From: an uncultured Oscillospiraceae bacterium
GTDB lineage: Bacteria > Bacillota > Clostridia > Oscillospirales > Oscillospiraceae
DNA: 51,061 nt
NCBI GenBank assembly: GCA_947625945.1
Contig: CANQQI010000002.1
Coordinates: forward strand, 1-51,061
Direction: 5' to 3'
A model generated the notes under the pieces. That model saw only the letters and a program-made list of their open reading frames with translations. It searched no databases and was not told the DNA's origin. This document shows positions 17,914 to 27,499 of this stretch, piece after piece. Both the position numbers and the translations under genes were made by a program. Numbering within the stretch: position 1 is the first letter of the stretch; each line of letters begins with the position of its first letter.

Positions 17914-20900
17914 TTATCCGTTTTGCTTGGCCTGGCGCTTGGCTTCTTTTTTGGCGCGCTTCTTCTCCAACTTCGCCAGCTTCCGCTTGCTGGGCTTGAA
18001 GCCCCGGAAGAGCACATAGGCAAACCACAAAATCAGCAGGCCGAGCACCACGTCCACCCCCAGGATGAGCTTCTGGGACAGGCGCATCCCGTCCTTGAAC
18101 ACGCTGCCGGGCATGGCGCCATTCATGGCGTTGGAGTTGGCAATGGTGTACAGCAGCCGGTGGATAGCCTCTCTGCCATAGTGATAGGTGGCGGCATCGT
18201 CAGGATCATAGTTGAACCGGGCGGAATCCCGCAGGTAGGTCAGCTTGGCGTCGCCGCCCGCCTCGATCATCTGATAGCCGTCCATAAACACACCGTCGTT
18301 GGCGGCGTCGGTGATGATGAAGCCATGGAAGTCCCACTCGTTGCGCAGCAGGCCGGTGAGCAGGTTGTAGGAGCCGCCGGTCCAGGTGGCGCCCACCCGG
18401 TTGAAGGCCGTCATGACCGCCTGGCTGGCACGGATCATCCGGCTGGCGTTCCGGTAGCCGCCGTTTCCGTCGCTCTCCACATAGTTCAGCTCCACGTCGC
18501 CCACCTTCATGCACATCTCAAAGGGCTTCAGGTAGATCTCCCGGGCGGACTGCTCGTTGAGCCAAGTGGCCACGCTGTACTGGCCCGGCCGGTCGCCCCG
18601 GTGATTCTCCTGATCGTTGAAGGCAAAGTGCTTGATAAAGGTGTACATGCCCTTGGCGGCCGCCTCGTAGATTTCCCGGGAAGCCACGGCGCCGGATAGG
18701 AATCCGTCCTCGGAGTAGTATTCCCCGTTCCGGCCGGAGAAGGGCGTCCGGTGAATGTTCATGGAAGGGGCGTACCACCCGTTGCAGCCGCCGATGAGGG
18801 CCTCGTTGCCGATCATCCGGCCGTATTCCGTGGCGATCTCCAGGTTCCAGGTCTGGGCCACGGTCATGGGATTGGGGAACATCTTGCCGGTACCGCCGTA
18901 GATCAGGCCGGCGGCGGTGTCCGCGTCGATGGTGAAGGGCTTGTTGACGGAGGCGATAAATTCCACGCCATAGCCGGAGCGGGAGATGGTTTGATAATAG
19001 TCCTCGGTAGTCAGCTGGTCCAGCAGCTCGTCCCACTGGGGATCATCAAAGTCCAGACCCCGCATTTCGATCAGGGTAAGGCCGTTCTTCGCGCCGTAGA
19101 CCGGGGTATCGGTGATGGCCGCGGGGTCCGCCGGATTGCCGGAGTCGAAGGCGTCCAGCTGGGCGATCAGCGCCGCACTGGCGGTCTTTTTCCAGGTGTA
19201 GGCCACCCCGTCGTCGCCGTTGATCTCGCCGCCCCAGGTGCTGACCAGGTTGCTGGGCTCGCCGTCATGGACGGGGAAGGTGCCGGTCCAGTCGCTGCGG
19301 GTCAGGTAGGTGATCTCGCCCCGGGCGCTGTCAAACAGGTTGGTGATTGCCGCGCCGGAGTAGCTGTCCACCGCGTAGGTCTCGGTGTCCAGGGCGTCCA
19401 CCGTGTAGGTATCCACCAAGGCGGCGTCGCCGTCGGCGGTCATGCCGTCAGACATGGTATAGCCCTTGGCCGCGAGGACGTTGTTGGCAGCGGCATGGGC
19501 ATTGGCGGCGGCGGTGAGAAAATAGTCGCCGGCATCCAGAATATAGGTCTTCGCGTTCTGGGAATCGTAGGCCTTTAGCTGCTCTTTTTGGAAGGTGACG
19601 GTCACCGTCTCCGTAGCGCCGGACTCCAGGGCGCCGGTTTTGCCGTAGCCCACCAGCATCACGGATGCCTTTTCCACGCCGTACTGCTTGTCGTAGTCCG
19701 TGTAGGGGCTCTGGACGTAAACTTCCACCACATCCTTGCCCGCCACGTCGCCTGTGTTGGTCACGTCCACGGTGACGGTGCAGGTGTCGCCGGACCAGGA
19801 GGTCTTAAAATTCGACCACTGGAAGGTGGTGTAGCTCAGGCCGTAGCCGAAGGGATAGACCACCTGGGAAGCGTAGTCGTAGTCCCCGGCGTTGCCGGCG
19901 CCCATGACCACATCCTCATAGCGGGTCTCATAGTACTTATAGCCCACATAGATGCCCTCGGCATAGGAGACGTAGTTGTACTTGGTGGGGTTGCCGCTCT
20001 CGTCGAAGTACTGATAGTCGCCAAAGTTCTGGGCAGCGGGGCTGGCCAGGGCGTCGGCGGCAAAGGTGTCCACCGTCCGGCCGGAGGGGTTGATGGCGCC
20101 GGTCAGGATGCCGGGCAGCGCCTGCAGGCCGTCCGGGGCGAACAGGACGCTCTTGATGCTGGGGTAGTCCTTCACCCAGTCCAGCTCCAGCGCCGCGTTG
20201 GAGTTGACCACCAGGATCACTGTGTCAAAATGCTCGTTCAGGTAGTCCAAGATCTCCAGCTCGGTGGAATCCGGCTCGATGTAGGTCCGAACCTTGTCCT
20301 CCGGGGAATCAGCGTGGGAATACATGCTCCGGGGCATATCCCGGCCTTCGCCCGCCACCCGCTTCAGGAAGTAGACCGGCACGGTGCCGTCCATGCTCTC
20401 CAGCACGCCGTCGGCACTCCGCATCACAGACAGGGGGCACTCGTTGATGCGGAAGTCCTCCGCGTCGCCGTAGTTGATGGAGCCGGTGCCCAGGCCGTAA
20501 CCACTTCCGGCGCCCTCGGTGTAGAAGCTCCACAGGGTCTCGTTGATGCCGACTCCGGCGTTCTGGAACAGTGTTTTCAGGTCCACGCCGCCGCCCATCA
20601 GGCCGCCGCCGGCGCTGACCTTGGCGGCGTTGACGCTGACGAAGCTGAAGGTGGTGTTTGCCGCCAGAGGCAGGGTGCCATCCCGGTTCTCCAGGAGCAC
20701 CACGCCCTCCGCCGCGATCCGGTTCGCCAGATCGTCCTCCGCCGCGCCGATGGTATCGGCGGTGTAATCCGGCTTGTTGTACTGCAGGTCCAGGCCCTCG
20801 GTATTCGCCTTGGAGTTGTCCACGCTACGGGCAAAGCCGCCCATGATGCTGTCCATCATCCGGGCATAGGTGGAGACCAGGTTGTTCACCGTCATCATTC

Positions 20901-20970
20901 CGCCGGCCAACGCCAGGATCAGCACCAGGCACACCACGGTCCGCAGGGCCAACAGGAGCTTCTTCATCAT
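17914..20970 (-). CDS. Glycoside hydrolase family 3 protein with reversed domain order and membrane anchors at both ends
   Basis: 1018 aa: N-terminal TM, GH3 C-domain elements first (EGVVLLENRDGTLPL; YPFGYGLSYTTF), FnIII-like segment, then barrel elements (APSMNIHRTPFSGRNGEYYSEDGFLSG; IKHFAFNDQENHR; GFIITDAANDGV with candidate nucleophile Asp), C-terminal TM (LILGVDVVLGLLILWFAYVLF) and Lys-rich tail. Confidence 0.9.
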   Translation of the reverse strand: MMKKLLLALRTVVCLVLILALAGGMMTVNNLVSTYARMMDSIMGGFARSVDNSKANTEGLDLQYNKPDYTADTIGAAEDDLANRIAAEGVVLLENRDGTLPLAANTTFSFVSVNAAKVSAGGGLMGGGVDLKTLFQNAGVGINETLWSFYTEGAGSGYGLGTGSINYGDAEDFRINECPLSVMRSADGVLESMDGTVPVYFLKRVAGEGRDMPRSMYSHADSPEDKVRTYIEPDSTELEILDYLNEHFDTVILVVNSNAALELDWVKDYPSIKSVLFAPDGLQALPGILTGAINPSGRTVDTFAADALASPAAQNFGDYQYFDESGNPTKYNYVSYAEGIYVGYKYYETRYEDVVMGAGNAGDYDYASQVVYPFGYGLSYTTFQWSNFKTSWSGDTCTVTVDVTNTGDVAGKDVVEVYVQSPYTDYDKQYGVEKASVMLVGYGKTGALESGATETVTVTFQKEQLKAYDSQNAKTYILDAGDYFLTAAANAHAAANNVLAAKGYTMSDGMTADGDAALVDTYTVDALDTETYAVDSYSGAAITNLFDSARGEITYLTRSDWTGTFPVHDGEPSNLVSTWGGEINGDDGVAYTWKKTASAALIAQLDAFDSGNPADPAAITDTPVYGAKNGLTLIEMRGLDFDDPQWDELLDQLTTEDYYQTISRSGYGVEFIASVNKPFTIDADTAAGLIYGGTGKMFPNPMTVAQTWNLEIATEYGRMIGNEALIGGCNGWYAPSMNIHRTPFSGRNGEYYSEDGFLSGAVASREIYEAAAKGMYTFIKHFAFNDQENHRGDRPGQYSVATWLNEQSAREIYLKPFEMCMKVGDVELNYVESDGNGGYRNASRMIRASQAVMTAFNRVGATWTGGSYNLLTGLLRNEWDFHGFIITDAANDGVFMDGYQMIEAGGDAKLTYLRDSARFNYDPDDAATYHYGREAIHRLLYTIANSNAMNGAMPGSVFKDGMRLSQKLILGVDVVLGLLILWFAYVLFRGFKPSKRKLAKLEKKRAKKEAKRQAKQNG

Positions 20971-21114
20971 TGATCATTTCCTCGCTTTCTTAAAAAATAA
21001 ATCGGATTCGGACCGCCCCCGCCCGCCGGGGCGGTCCCGGCGGGCGCGTGAGAGAAGTTTGAGGAGGTCCTTGTTGCGTTTAGGATACCATATATAAGAA
21101 GCAGATCGCAAATA

Positions 21115-21165
21115 AAACGGCGCAGGCTGTCGGTTTTTTGCCGCAGTCTGCGCCATTTTAATTTT
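21115..21165 (-). terminator. Bidirectional-looking terminator at the 3' end of the dynamin operon
   Basis: GGCGCAGACTGCGGC...GCCTGCGCC stem-loop flanked by T-rich tracts on both strands. Confidence 0.6.
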
Positions 21166-21243
21166 TACTTCCGTAAAGCAATGTGGGTTCCACGCCTGGC
21201 ACCGTTACTGATAACGCAGATAACGGCTTTTATATTCTCCCCA

Positions 21244-22986
21244 CTAGAGCTGTTCTGAAAACGCGGCCAAAGCGGCGCTCAACTCCTCCACTGCGGAGAG
21301 TACTTTCACACGGTCCTCACCCCGTCTGCTGAACGCTTCCTCGTATTGGGCCATAGTCTCATGAGCATGGTCGATCTGCTCCTGATAATACTCCCCAATG
21401 AGCTTGCATGCGGAGTCCGCCAGAGCCTTATAGCTGGTGGCGACATGGGAGCCGATATCTTTCCTCAGCGCCGGGAATTTGGCCTTTATGGAGTTGATGA
21501 CGGAGCCTTGGGCATTGTCGATTTCTTTCTTTCTCGTGAAACTGCCCACCAAATCAGCTATGGCGGAGATAGGACCACCCATCATAGCGATGGCCATGGT
21601 CACAGAGTCGCCGCGCGTCCAGGTGGTGTTGTTCACCCGGAAAGCAAAGCTCACATCGTCGCCGGAGACATATAGGCCGGCCAGCCCCGATGAAAGCTGA
21701 TCGGATATGCCACTTAGCTTTTCCAGCAGCTCCTCCCTGTGAAATTCAAGGCTCGAACGGAGAAGCGTTTCCAGCAGGTCAACACAGTAATAGGAGTAAT
21801 ATTGGCCCAGCTCCTGCGCGTTGTAAACAGACAGATCCTCCGCTTCCATGCGGTTTAGAAGCTCATTCATCCAATCGGCGGCGTCAGTCCGCATGTCTTC
21901 AACGGTGTCCCGGACCTTGGCAGTGGCCTCGTTCAGCCGCTCATTCTGACGGTTTTCCTCCTCGCAGAGCTTGGAACGTTCCTGTTCCAACTCCGCGCCG
22001 GTGAGCTCAAGGCCTTTTTTAATGTTCTCCAGATCGGCGTTCAGTTCTTCCACCATCTGGCGTGTAAGCCGGAGCATCCTGTCAGCGGCTACGCTGGTCT
22101 TTTTCTCATCGATTAGAACCCTGATGGCATCCTTCAAGTCAACGAACTCCTGTGCCAGCATGTCGTTGGTCTCACGCGCGGGAAGCTCCTCGCCCGTAGC
22201 ACGCAGGATCTCCTCCAAGGCGCTGATATAGTAGAGACGTTCGCCTGGAAGCAGGATCTCGGTGCGTTTTCTCATGGTCTCGCGGATGGCATTCAGATTG
22301 TCAATCGTCTTCATCTGGTCGCAGTAGTTGCCCACCAGGAAAAGTTTGGTGTAATTCTGCGGGAGGATGGAATAGCGTATATACATTTGCTCACTTCTTG
22401 ACAGCGGCGCGGTGACGGAGTAGAGGTAGACTACCGCGTCCGCTTGGGCCATGGCGTCGGCCACGATGGAGTCAAGGTCGGAGTCGGAGATATCGTTGAG
22501 GCCCGGTGTGTCGATGATACGTATATCCCGCAGAATCTCATTGGGACGTGAGATCTCCAGTCGGCGAATGGTCTCCCCCACCTCACCGGAAATGCGCTCA
22601 ATGGCTGTCCTGGAGAGTTCGTCGTCGGTGAGCGTCATTCTGCGTCCCCCAGAGAGTACCGCTTCGTTCTTGTGGATTCCATAGCTTAAAACGTTCATGG
22701 TAACCGTCTCGGGCGTCACGTCGGTAACAAGTACATCCTCGCCCAGAAGCGCGTTGATAAAGGTAGACTTGCCACGCTTGAATTCGCCGGCGACCACCAC
22801 GGTAAATGGATCCTTGCGGCGGCTGCGGATCTTGTTTTCCCAGCTTTCCATGTGGCATAGCATGGTGTCGCCCAAAAGCCGCCTGTACTCGTTGTCATAG
22901 CGGAACCGGCGAAGATTGTCCAGATTCTGCTCCAGCTTCTCCATGATGTCTTCCGTGGAAACGGTAATTCTGTCTTGAATATTCAT
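21244..22986 (-). CDS. Dynamin-like GTPase (DLP-1, 580 aa)
   Basis: P-loop VVAGEFKRGKSTFINALLGEDVLVTDVTPETVTMN, G3 IRIIDTPGLNDIS, G4-position LVGNYCDQM, long helical C-terminal half. Confidence 0.93.
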   Translation of the reverse strand: MNIQDRITVSTEDIMEKLEQNLDNLRRFRYDNEYRRLLGDTMLCHMESWENKIRSRRKDPFTVVVAGEFKRGKSTFINALLGEDVLVTDVTPETVTMNVLSYGIHKNEAVLSGGRRMTLTDDELSRTAIERISGEVGETIRRLEISRPNEILRDIRIIDTPGLNDISDSDLDSIVADAMAQADAVVYLYSVTAPLSRSEQMYIRYSILPQNYTKLFLVGNYCDQMKTIDNLNAIRETMRKRTEILLPGERLYYISALEEILRATGEELPARETNDMLAQEFVDLKDAIRVLIDEKKTSVAADRMLRLTRQMVEELNADLENIKKGLELTGAELEQERSKLCEEENRQNERLNEATAKVRDTVEDMRTDAADWMNELLNRMEAEDLSVYNAQELGQYYSYYCVDLLETLLRSSLEFHREELLEKLSGISDQLSSGLAGLYVSGDDVSFAFRVNNTTWTRGDSVTMAIAMMGGPISAIADLVGSFTRKKEIDNAQGSVINSIKAKFPALRKDIGSHVATSYKALADSACKLIGEYYQEQIDHAHETMAQYEEAFSRRGEDRVKVLSAVEELSAALAAFSEQL

Positions 22987-23957
22987 TGGTTGTCCTCCTT
23001 CCTATCTTCCTTGAGGACCGCGATATACTTGGACACAGCCGCATCCGTCTCCTCCTTGCTTTGAAGCTTCATACCGGGTTTCTTCAGATCCGGCCTCCAC
23101 TTGTAGAGAAGGTCACAGCGGGAGAATTCATCGCTGGCAAGGATACGCCTTATGCCGGATGGGTGGGTCTGTAGAATCTCCGTAGCCACAGAAGCCACTG
23201 TGGACAGATCGTTGAGCTGGGCACGGATCTCCTCTATGTTGATTTCCACGTCCTCCTGGTTCAGAAACGATCCATAGGCCAACTTCTTGTTTACATTGAT
23301 GGCGTCCTGAATGTTGTCCGCGCAAATCATACCGGCGCGGTCACTGGTGACCTCCGCCGCGCGGGACCACTCATAAAAGAGCAGGATATTCGTCTTCGAC
23401 AGCAGCTGGATAATCGCGTTACTACCGGAGAGCAGATTCGCCAGCACATCGCAGACGGACTGGTACACGATGTGTTCATTGTGGACGTGGCCGCACTCGT
23501 GGCCGATGACGCACTTGAGCTCCCCCTTGGTCAAACGTTCCACGATGCCGCTGGTGACAACAATGGTGGGGGTCACCGTGTCGGAGGCATAGGTATAAGC
23601 ATTCATTGCCTGGTCGTGGGTGATGTAGACGTTGGGCGCGCCTATACCCAGGCGCTTTGCGCAGTCCCTTGCCATGTTGAAGATGTCTGGGAACTGAGTG
23701 GGACTGGCCATGACGGACTGGGCTGTCTCAAGCTGCCGGGCGCGAGCCTCCGCGTGGACGGCAATCTGTTTGCTGATGGTGTAGAAAAACGGGATCTTCC
23801 GAAGCTGCTCCCGCAGCTTCAGGTCCAAAGGAAAGGCGTAGTCCGGAATGCCGTTGATCCGGTGGATATCGTCCCTCGCTTTCATCTTGCTCATGTACTC
23901 CCCAAAGTTCACCCGAACGGAGTTGAGGGGAGACGTTGTGAAGTATCCGTATTCCAT
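22983..23957 (-). CDS. M48-type zinc metallopeptidase
   Basis: LKCVIGHECGHVHNEHIVYQ (HExxH) and downstream EWSRAAEVTSDRAGM (third-ligand ExxxD). No clear hydrophobic TM helices. Confidence 0.92.
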   Translation of the reverse strand: MEYGYFTTSPLNSVRVNFGEYMSKMKARDDIHRINGIPDYAFPLDLKLREQLRKIPFFYTISKQIAVHAEARARQLETAQSVMASPTQFPDIFNMARDCAKRLGIGAPNVYITHDQAMNAYTYASDTVTPTIVVTSGIVERLTKGELKCVIGHECGHVHNEHIVYQSVCDVLANLLSGSNAIIQLLSKTNILLFYEWSRAAEVTSDRAGMICADNIQDAINVNKKLAYGSFLNQEDVEINIEEIRAQLNDLSTVASVATEILQTHPSGIRRILASDEFSRCDLLYKWRPDLKKPGMKLQSKEETDAAVSKYIAVLKEDRKEDNQ

Positions 23958-23977
23958 TTTTACGCAAAACCTCCTTA

Positions 23978-26083
23978 TTACACTGCCGGGATCTGCTCCT
24001 GCCCGCAGGTCATTCCAATTCTCGCAGTAATGCGCTGGGTGAGCATCGCGATGCTTTCAATTTTATTCTTGATGTGATTGCACTGTGCTATCCGCTGCTC
24101 CTTGTCCTGATCGGCCTTGGCTATATCGGCGGCGATGGCTTTCAGGGTGTCTTCCATCCCGGTAAGAATCTGCTCGGTTTCGCTGTCTATCTGGTCAATG
24201 ACGATCTGGATCTGGTCCTCGATCTGCTTCTGCGCCCAGTTCTCGATGAGATTCTGGGAGCGAAGGTTGTCCACGGCCTGACCGGCGGCCTTTTTCAGGC
24301 CGTCCCGAATCTCGTTGATCTTCTTCTGGCGAATGTCCTTACCGAAAATGGCCGCAGTTAGAAACTTGCCGCCCAACGTGCCGGCAAGGCCGGTTATGAG
24401 CGCAAAGGGCAGAAAGGCCACGGAGCCGAGAGTCGTAAGAAGAGCAAGGCCCACGGCCGTACCGGCGGCAGCCCCGCCCAAAAGACCCGTAGCGCCGCCT
24501 TTCCAACCTGCTTCCTTGAAGCCCTCGATCATGCCGCCGAGTCCGAACATCCCGAGGCCCGTAACGGAAAAGAGGTTGGAGGTAAGAAACACCCCCAGTA
24601 GATTGGACATTGCGTCTATTCCTACAGTGCCTATCGTTCCGATGTTATTCTTGCCTTTTATATTGCCCCTCAGGTTATCAAGTTCCAGCGCCAAAGTCCC
24701 CATGTACTCCTGGACCTTTACATATTCGCTTCCCATGGCCTTTTGGAGATAGACGTTTAACTGCTCGGAATAATCGCTAAGGGCGCTCTTGACCTCGCGC
24801 TCCATGTCCTCTCCGACCTTCGTCTGGAATTGCGCCACGGCGCCCTCGTTTTTCAGCTCATCGGGATTGATGGGGTATTCTGAGAAGTAGTTGACCAGCC
24901 GATCCTTGAGGTCTGCATACTTTTCATCGATCATGGAATTGATACTTTTCCCGATCTTTTTGCCGGTGGCACGAATGCGCTCCTGCTCGGCCTTCTTATT
25001 GGCACGCAGCTCAGTGATCTTCTGCTGCGCCTTTTTCTGGTTGGCAAGGAACTCCTCCGCGCTCATTTCGATGGTGTTCATACGCAGCTCAATGGCCTGC
25101 GTGCCCTGATTAAGGAGATCAGCGACCACCGACATCCCACGGGTGATCTCAATAGTGCCTCTTTCTTCCGTGAGGAGCTTGCGCAGGCGCTCCTCAAAAG
25201 CCAAGATCCCGCTCTCCTTTACCAGATCTTGGTTGTGCTCCGTGCGCCCGATAAGAGCATTGAATGCCGACATGGGATAGAGCGTGATATCCGCAAGCTT
25301 TGCCTTGGTCTCCCGGTAGATATCCGAGTCCTCCCCGTGGATGGTCGCCGTGCGTTCCAGAATCTCCTTGACAATTCTCTTGCGAATCGCTTCGACGATC
25401 CTCTGCCGGTCTGATGCCTTATAGATATCGTCGATCCTATTCACGATGACGATGAGCCGTGACACATCACTGGTCATGAGCTTGCTGCGAACAAACTCCG
25501 CTTCGCTCTTGCCAAAGGGCGCGGTCGCGCTGACTACGAAGACCACGGCGTCCAACTTGGGTACCACCGACTCAGTGATGACGTCCATCCGGTCGTCGTC
25601 ATTGAGACCCGGGGTGTCGATAATCTCCACATTGTTCTTGCAGAATTCGCAGGGATATTCCACCACCGCTTGGTCCACAGTTTCGGCCATCGCGGCAGAG
25701 TCGTCGGTGATCTTGGTGACATACTCGGCGATCCTGTTGACCGGCACTTCCTGGCATCTCCCATCCTTGAAGAGAATGCTGGCTTTGGCCTTCGGTCCCC
25801 ATGTGATGCGATTCAGAGTGGCAGACGCGGGAGAGACGTCCGCAGGGGCGATCTCTTCGCCCAGGAGGGCGTTAATGACCGTGCTCTTTCCACGCTTGAA
25901 TTCGCCCATAATGCCCACTGAGAAGATGTGTGACTTCAATTTTCCCGCCGCTTCAGTGGCTTTTTCCGCTTGGGTAGGCATTTCTAGTTCTTTCATGATC
26001 TCGCAGGTACTGGCGAGAGCTGTGGTCATGTCGGCTACCATCTCCTGATAACCCATGTAGCTGAGATTTGATTCTTCTGGCAT
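23978..26083 (-). CDS. Dynamin-like GTPase with hydrophobic membrane-insertion segment (DLP-2, 701 aa)
   Basis: IMGEFKRGKSTVINALLGEEIAPADVSPASATLN, EIIDTPGLNDDD, VIVNRIDDI; Gly/Ala-rich hydrophobic stretch GLLGGAAAGTAVGLALLTTLGSVAFLPFALITGLAGTLGGKF. Confidence 0.95.
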   Translation of the reverse strand: MPEESNLSYMGYQEMVADMTTALASTCEIMKELEMPTQAEKATEAAGKLKSHIFSVGIMGEFKRGKSTVINALLGEEIAPADVSPASATLNRITWGPKAKASILFKDGRCQEVPVNRIAEYVTKITDDSAAMAETVDQAVVEYPCEFCKNNVEIIDTPGLNDDDRMDVITESVVPKLDAVVFVVSATAPFGKSEAEFVRSKLMTSDVSRLIVIVNRIDDIYKASDRQRIVEAIRKRIVKEILERTATIHGEDSDIYRETKAKLADITLYPMSAFNALIGRTEHNQDLVKESGILAFEERLRKLLTEERGTIEITRGMSVVADLLNQGTQAIELRMNTIEMSAEEFLANQKKAQQKITELRANKKAEQERIRATGKKIGKSINSMIDEKYADLKDRLVNYFSEYPINPDELKNEGAVAQFQTKVGEDMEREVKSALSDYSEQLNVYLQKAMGSEYVKVQEYMGTLALELDNLRGNIKGKNNIGTIGTVGIDAMSNLLGVFLTSNLFSVTGLGMFGLGGMIEGFKEAGWKGGATGLLGGAAAGTAVGLALLTTLGSVAFLPFALITGLAGTLGGKFLTAAIFGKDIRQKKINEIRDGLKKAAGQAVDNLRSQNLIENWAQKQIEDQIQIVIDQIDSETEQILTGMEDTLKAIAADIAKADQDKEQRIAQCNHIKNKIESIAMLTQRITARIGMTCGQEQIPAV

Positions 26084-26127
26084 TTTCTGATCCCTTTCTT
26101 CCTGTAGTTTACTCTAAGCCTCTATTT

Positions 26128-26751
26128 TCAAATCAGTTTTTTTCCACATTGGTCACAGAATATGTTCCCAGGCTTCACACTAGCTCCGCAGGCCGGACAT
26201 CTGCTCCGCGAGGTAGATTGCGTTTCCAAATCCTGTTTCGCTTCTGGCGCGGGCTTGCCACAAAAGCTGCAGAAATTTCCTTCCCGCATTTGGGTGACGC
26301 CACAGTGCGGGCATTTAAAATACGACGGCATCGTCGTGCCATTTAGATGTTCATACACCGGCAAGGTAGCGGTATTCTCCTCGATGCTCTCAGTATCAGT
26401 TTCATCTACTCCGTCGGTCTGCTGAACAAGCTGTCGATTCGCGCCGTTTTCCTGTTGGGGAATTTGCGTAGGTTGAGCGCCCTCAAAGATCACATCGTGC
26501 GGCCCGTTATTGAGGAGCTTTGCAGCCCACGCGTCCGAGACAAACTGACCGTTTTCGCACTTTGAACACATAACGGCGTATCTAGTTTTTAGGGTGAACG
26601 TGGGAATATAAAATACATCGATCTTGAATTTGGCCAATTCAAGGAAAAACTCTGTCTCTTTGCCGCATTTGGGGCAAGTGCGTACTCCTAAACTCTTGAT
26701 TTTCTTGAAATGATCTGTGGCGCCAATGCCGTTGACTCTGAAGCCTCCCAT
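26128..26751 (-). CDS. Multi zinc-ribbon protein (207 aa)
   Basis: CxxC pairs: CPKCGKETEFF...MCSKCE; CPHCGVTQMREGNFCSFCGK; CPACGASVKPGNIFCDQCGK. Confidence 0.85.
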   Translation of the reverse strand: MGGFRVNGIGATDHFKKIKSLGVRTCPKCGKETEFFLELAKFKIDVFYIPTFTLKTRYAVMCSKCENGQFVSDAWAAKLLNNGPHDVIFEGAQPTQIPQQENGANRQLVQQTDGVDETDTESIEENTATLPVYEHLNGTTMPSYFKCPHCGVTQMREGNFCSFCGKPAPEAKQDLETQSTSRSRCPACGASVKPGNIFCDQCGKKLI

Positions 26752-26761
26752 GCTGTCCTCC

Positions 26762-27370
26762 TTAGTCTATGTAGGGTCGTAAAACATCGATAATATTCTG
26801 TGGAATGGAGCTTCCGGGGGCGGCAGGCACGAATGAGAGGATTTCGCCGTCCTTTTGGGTTACCACCAGGGTCTTATAGACGCCGCCGTAGGAGCCCACA
26901 CGCAACGAGGCAATCTGACTAACAGGAATAACGAGAAGCGGATCCTTATTGGCTTTCATCTTTGCCAGGGCCATACCAAGCAGTCCGAACTCTGCGCCAA
27001 GCGCGTTGCCGAAGGTCTTCTTGAACTCTATCCTGTCGTCATAGACCGTTAGCGGCCCTTGCGCTGAAGAAATGCCGATTGTGGGTTCACCCTTGTACAT
27101 AGCAAACTGCTTCGCGGGATAGAGTAACTTACCCGCAGCCTTGGGCTTTGCTGGGGTTTGTGTGCTGCCGCTGTTGGAGGACGCTTTCTTCACAGGGGTC
27201 TTGTCTCCCCCCTGAACCTTGCTCCCGCACTCGGAGCAGAAAACCGCCCCTGGGGCCAGCTTTGCGCCACAGAAGGCACATCGATCCGTTGATACGGCAA
27301 GAGGCTGGCCGCAAGTACTGCAGAACTTCGCATTGTCCGCGTTTATCGCTTTGCATTTTGGACACAACAT
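26762..27370 (-). CDS. Double zinc-ribbon protein with C-terminal PH-like region (202 aa)
   Basis: CPKCKAINADNAKFCSTCGQ, CAFCGAKLAPGAVFCSECGS, Ser/Lys/Pro linker, then GPLTVYDDRIEFKKTFGN...VIPVSQIASLRVGSYGGVYKTLVVTQKDGEILSFVP. Confidence 0.8.
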   Translation of the reverse strand: MLCPKCKAINADNAKFCSTCGQPLAVSTDRCAFCGAKLAPGAVFCSECGSKVQGGDKTPVKKASSNSGSTQTPAKPKAAGKLLYPAKQFAMYKGEPTIGISSAQGPLTVYDDRIEFKKTFGNALGAEFGLLGMALAKMKANKDPLLVIPVSQIASLRVGSYGGVYKTLVVTQKDGEILSFVPAAPGSSIPQNIIDVLRPYID

Positions 27371-27499
27371 AATTATTCCCTCCGGATTTAATAATGTTTT
27401 TTACTTAGGTTGTTAATGAATATAGTTGCAGATGCCATGTGCCATGTTTTACAGTTACCTCGCAGCGATAGCAAAAGGGCTAAAAATCGCATGTATTTA

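Noticed and set aside
19588-20973. 461-aa plus-strand ORF and the adjacent 18751..19578 and 17923..18699 ORFs
   Set aside because: Antisense shadows of the GH3 gene.
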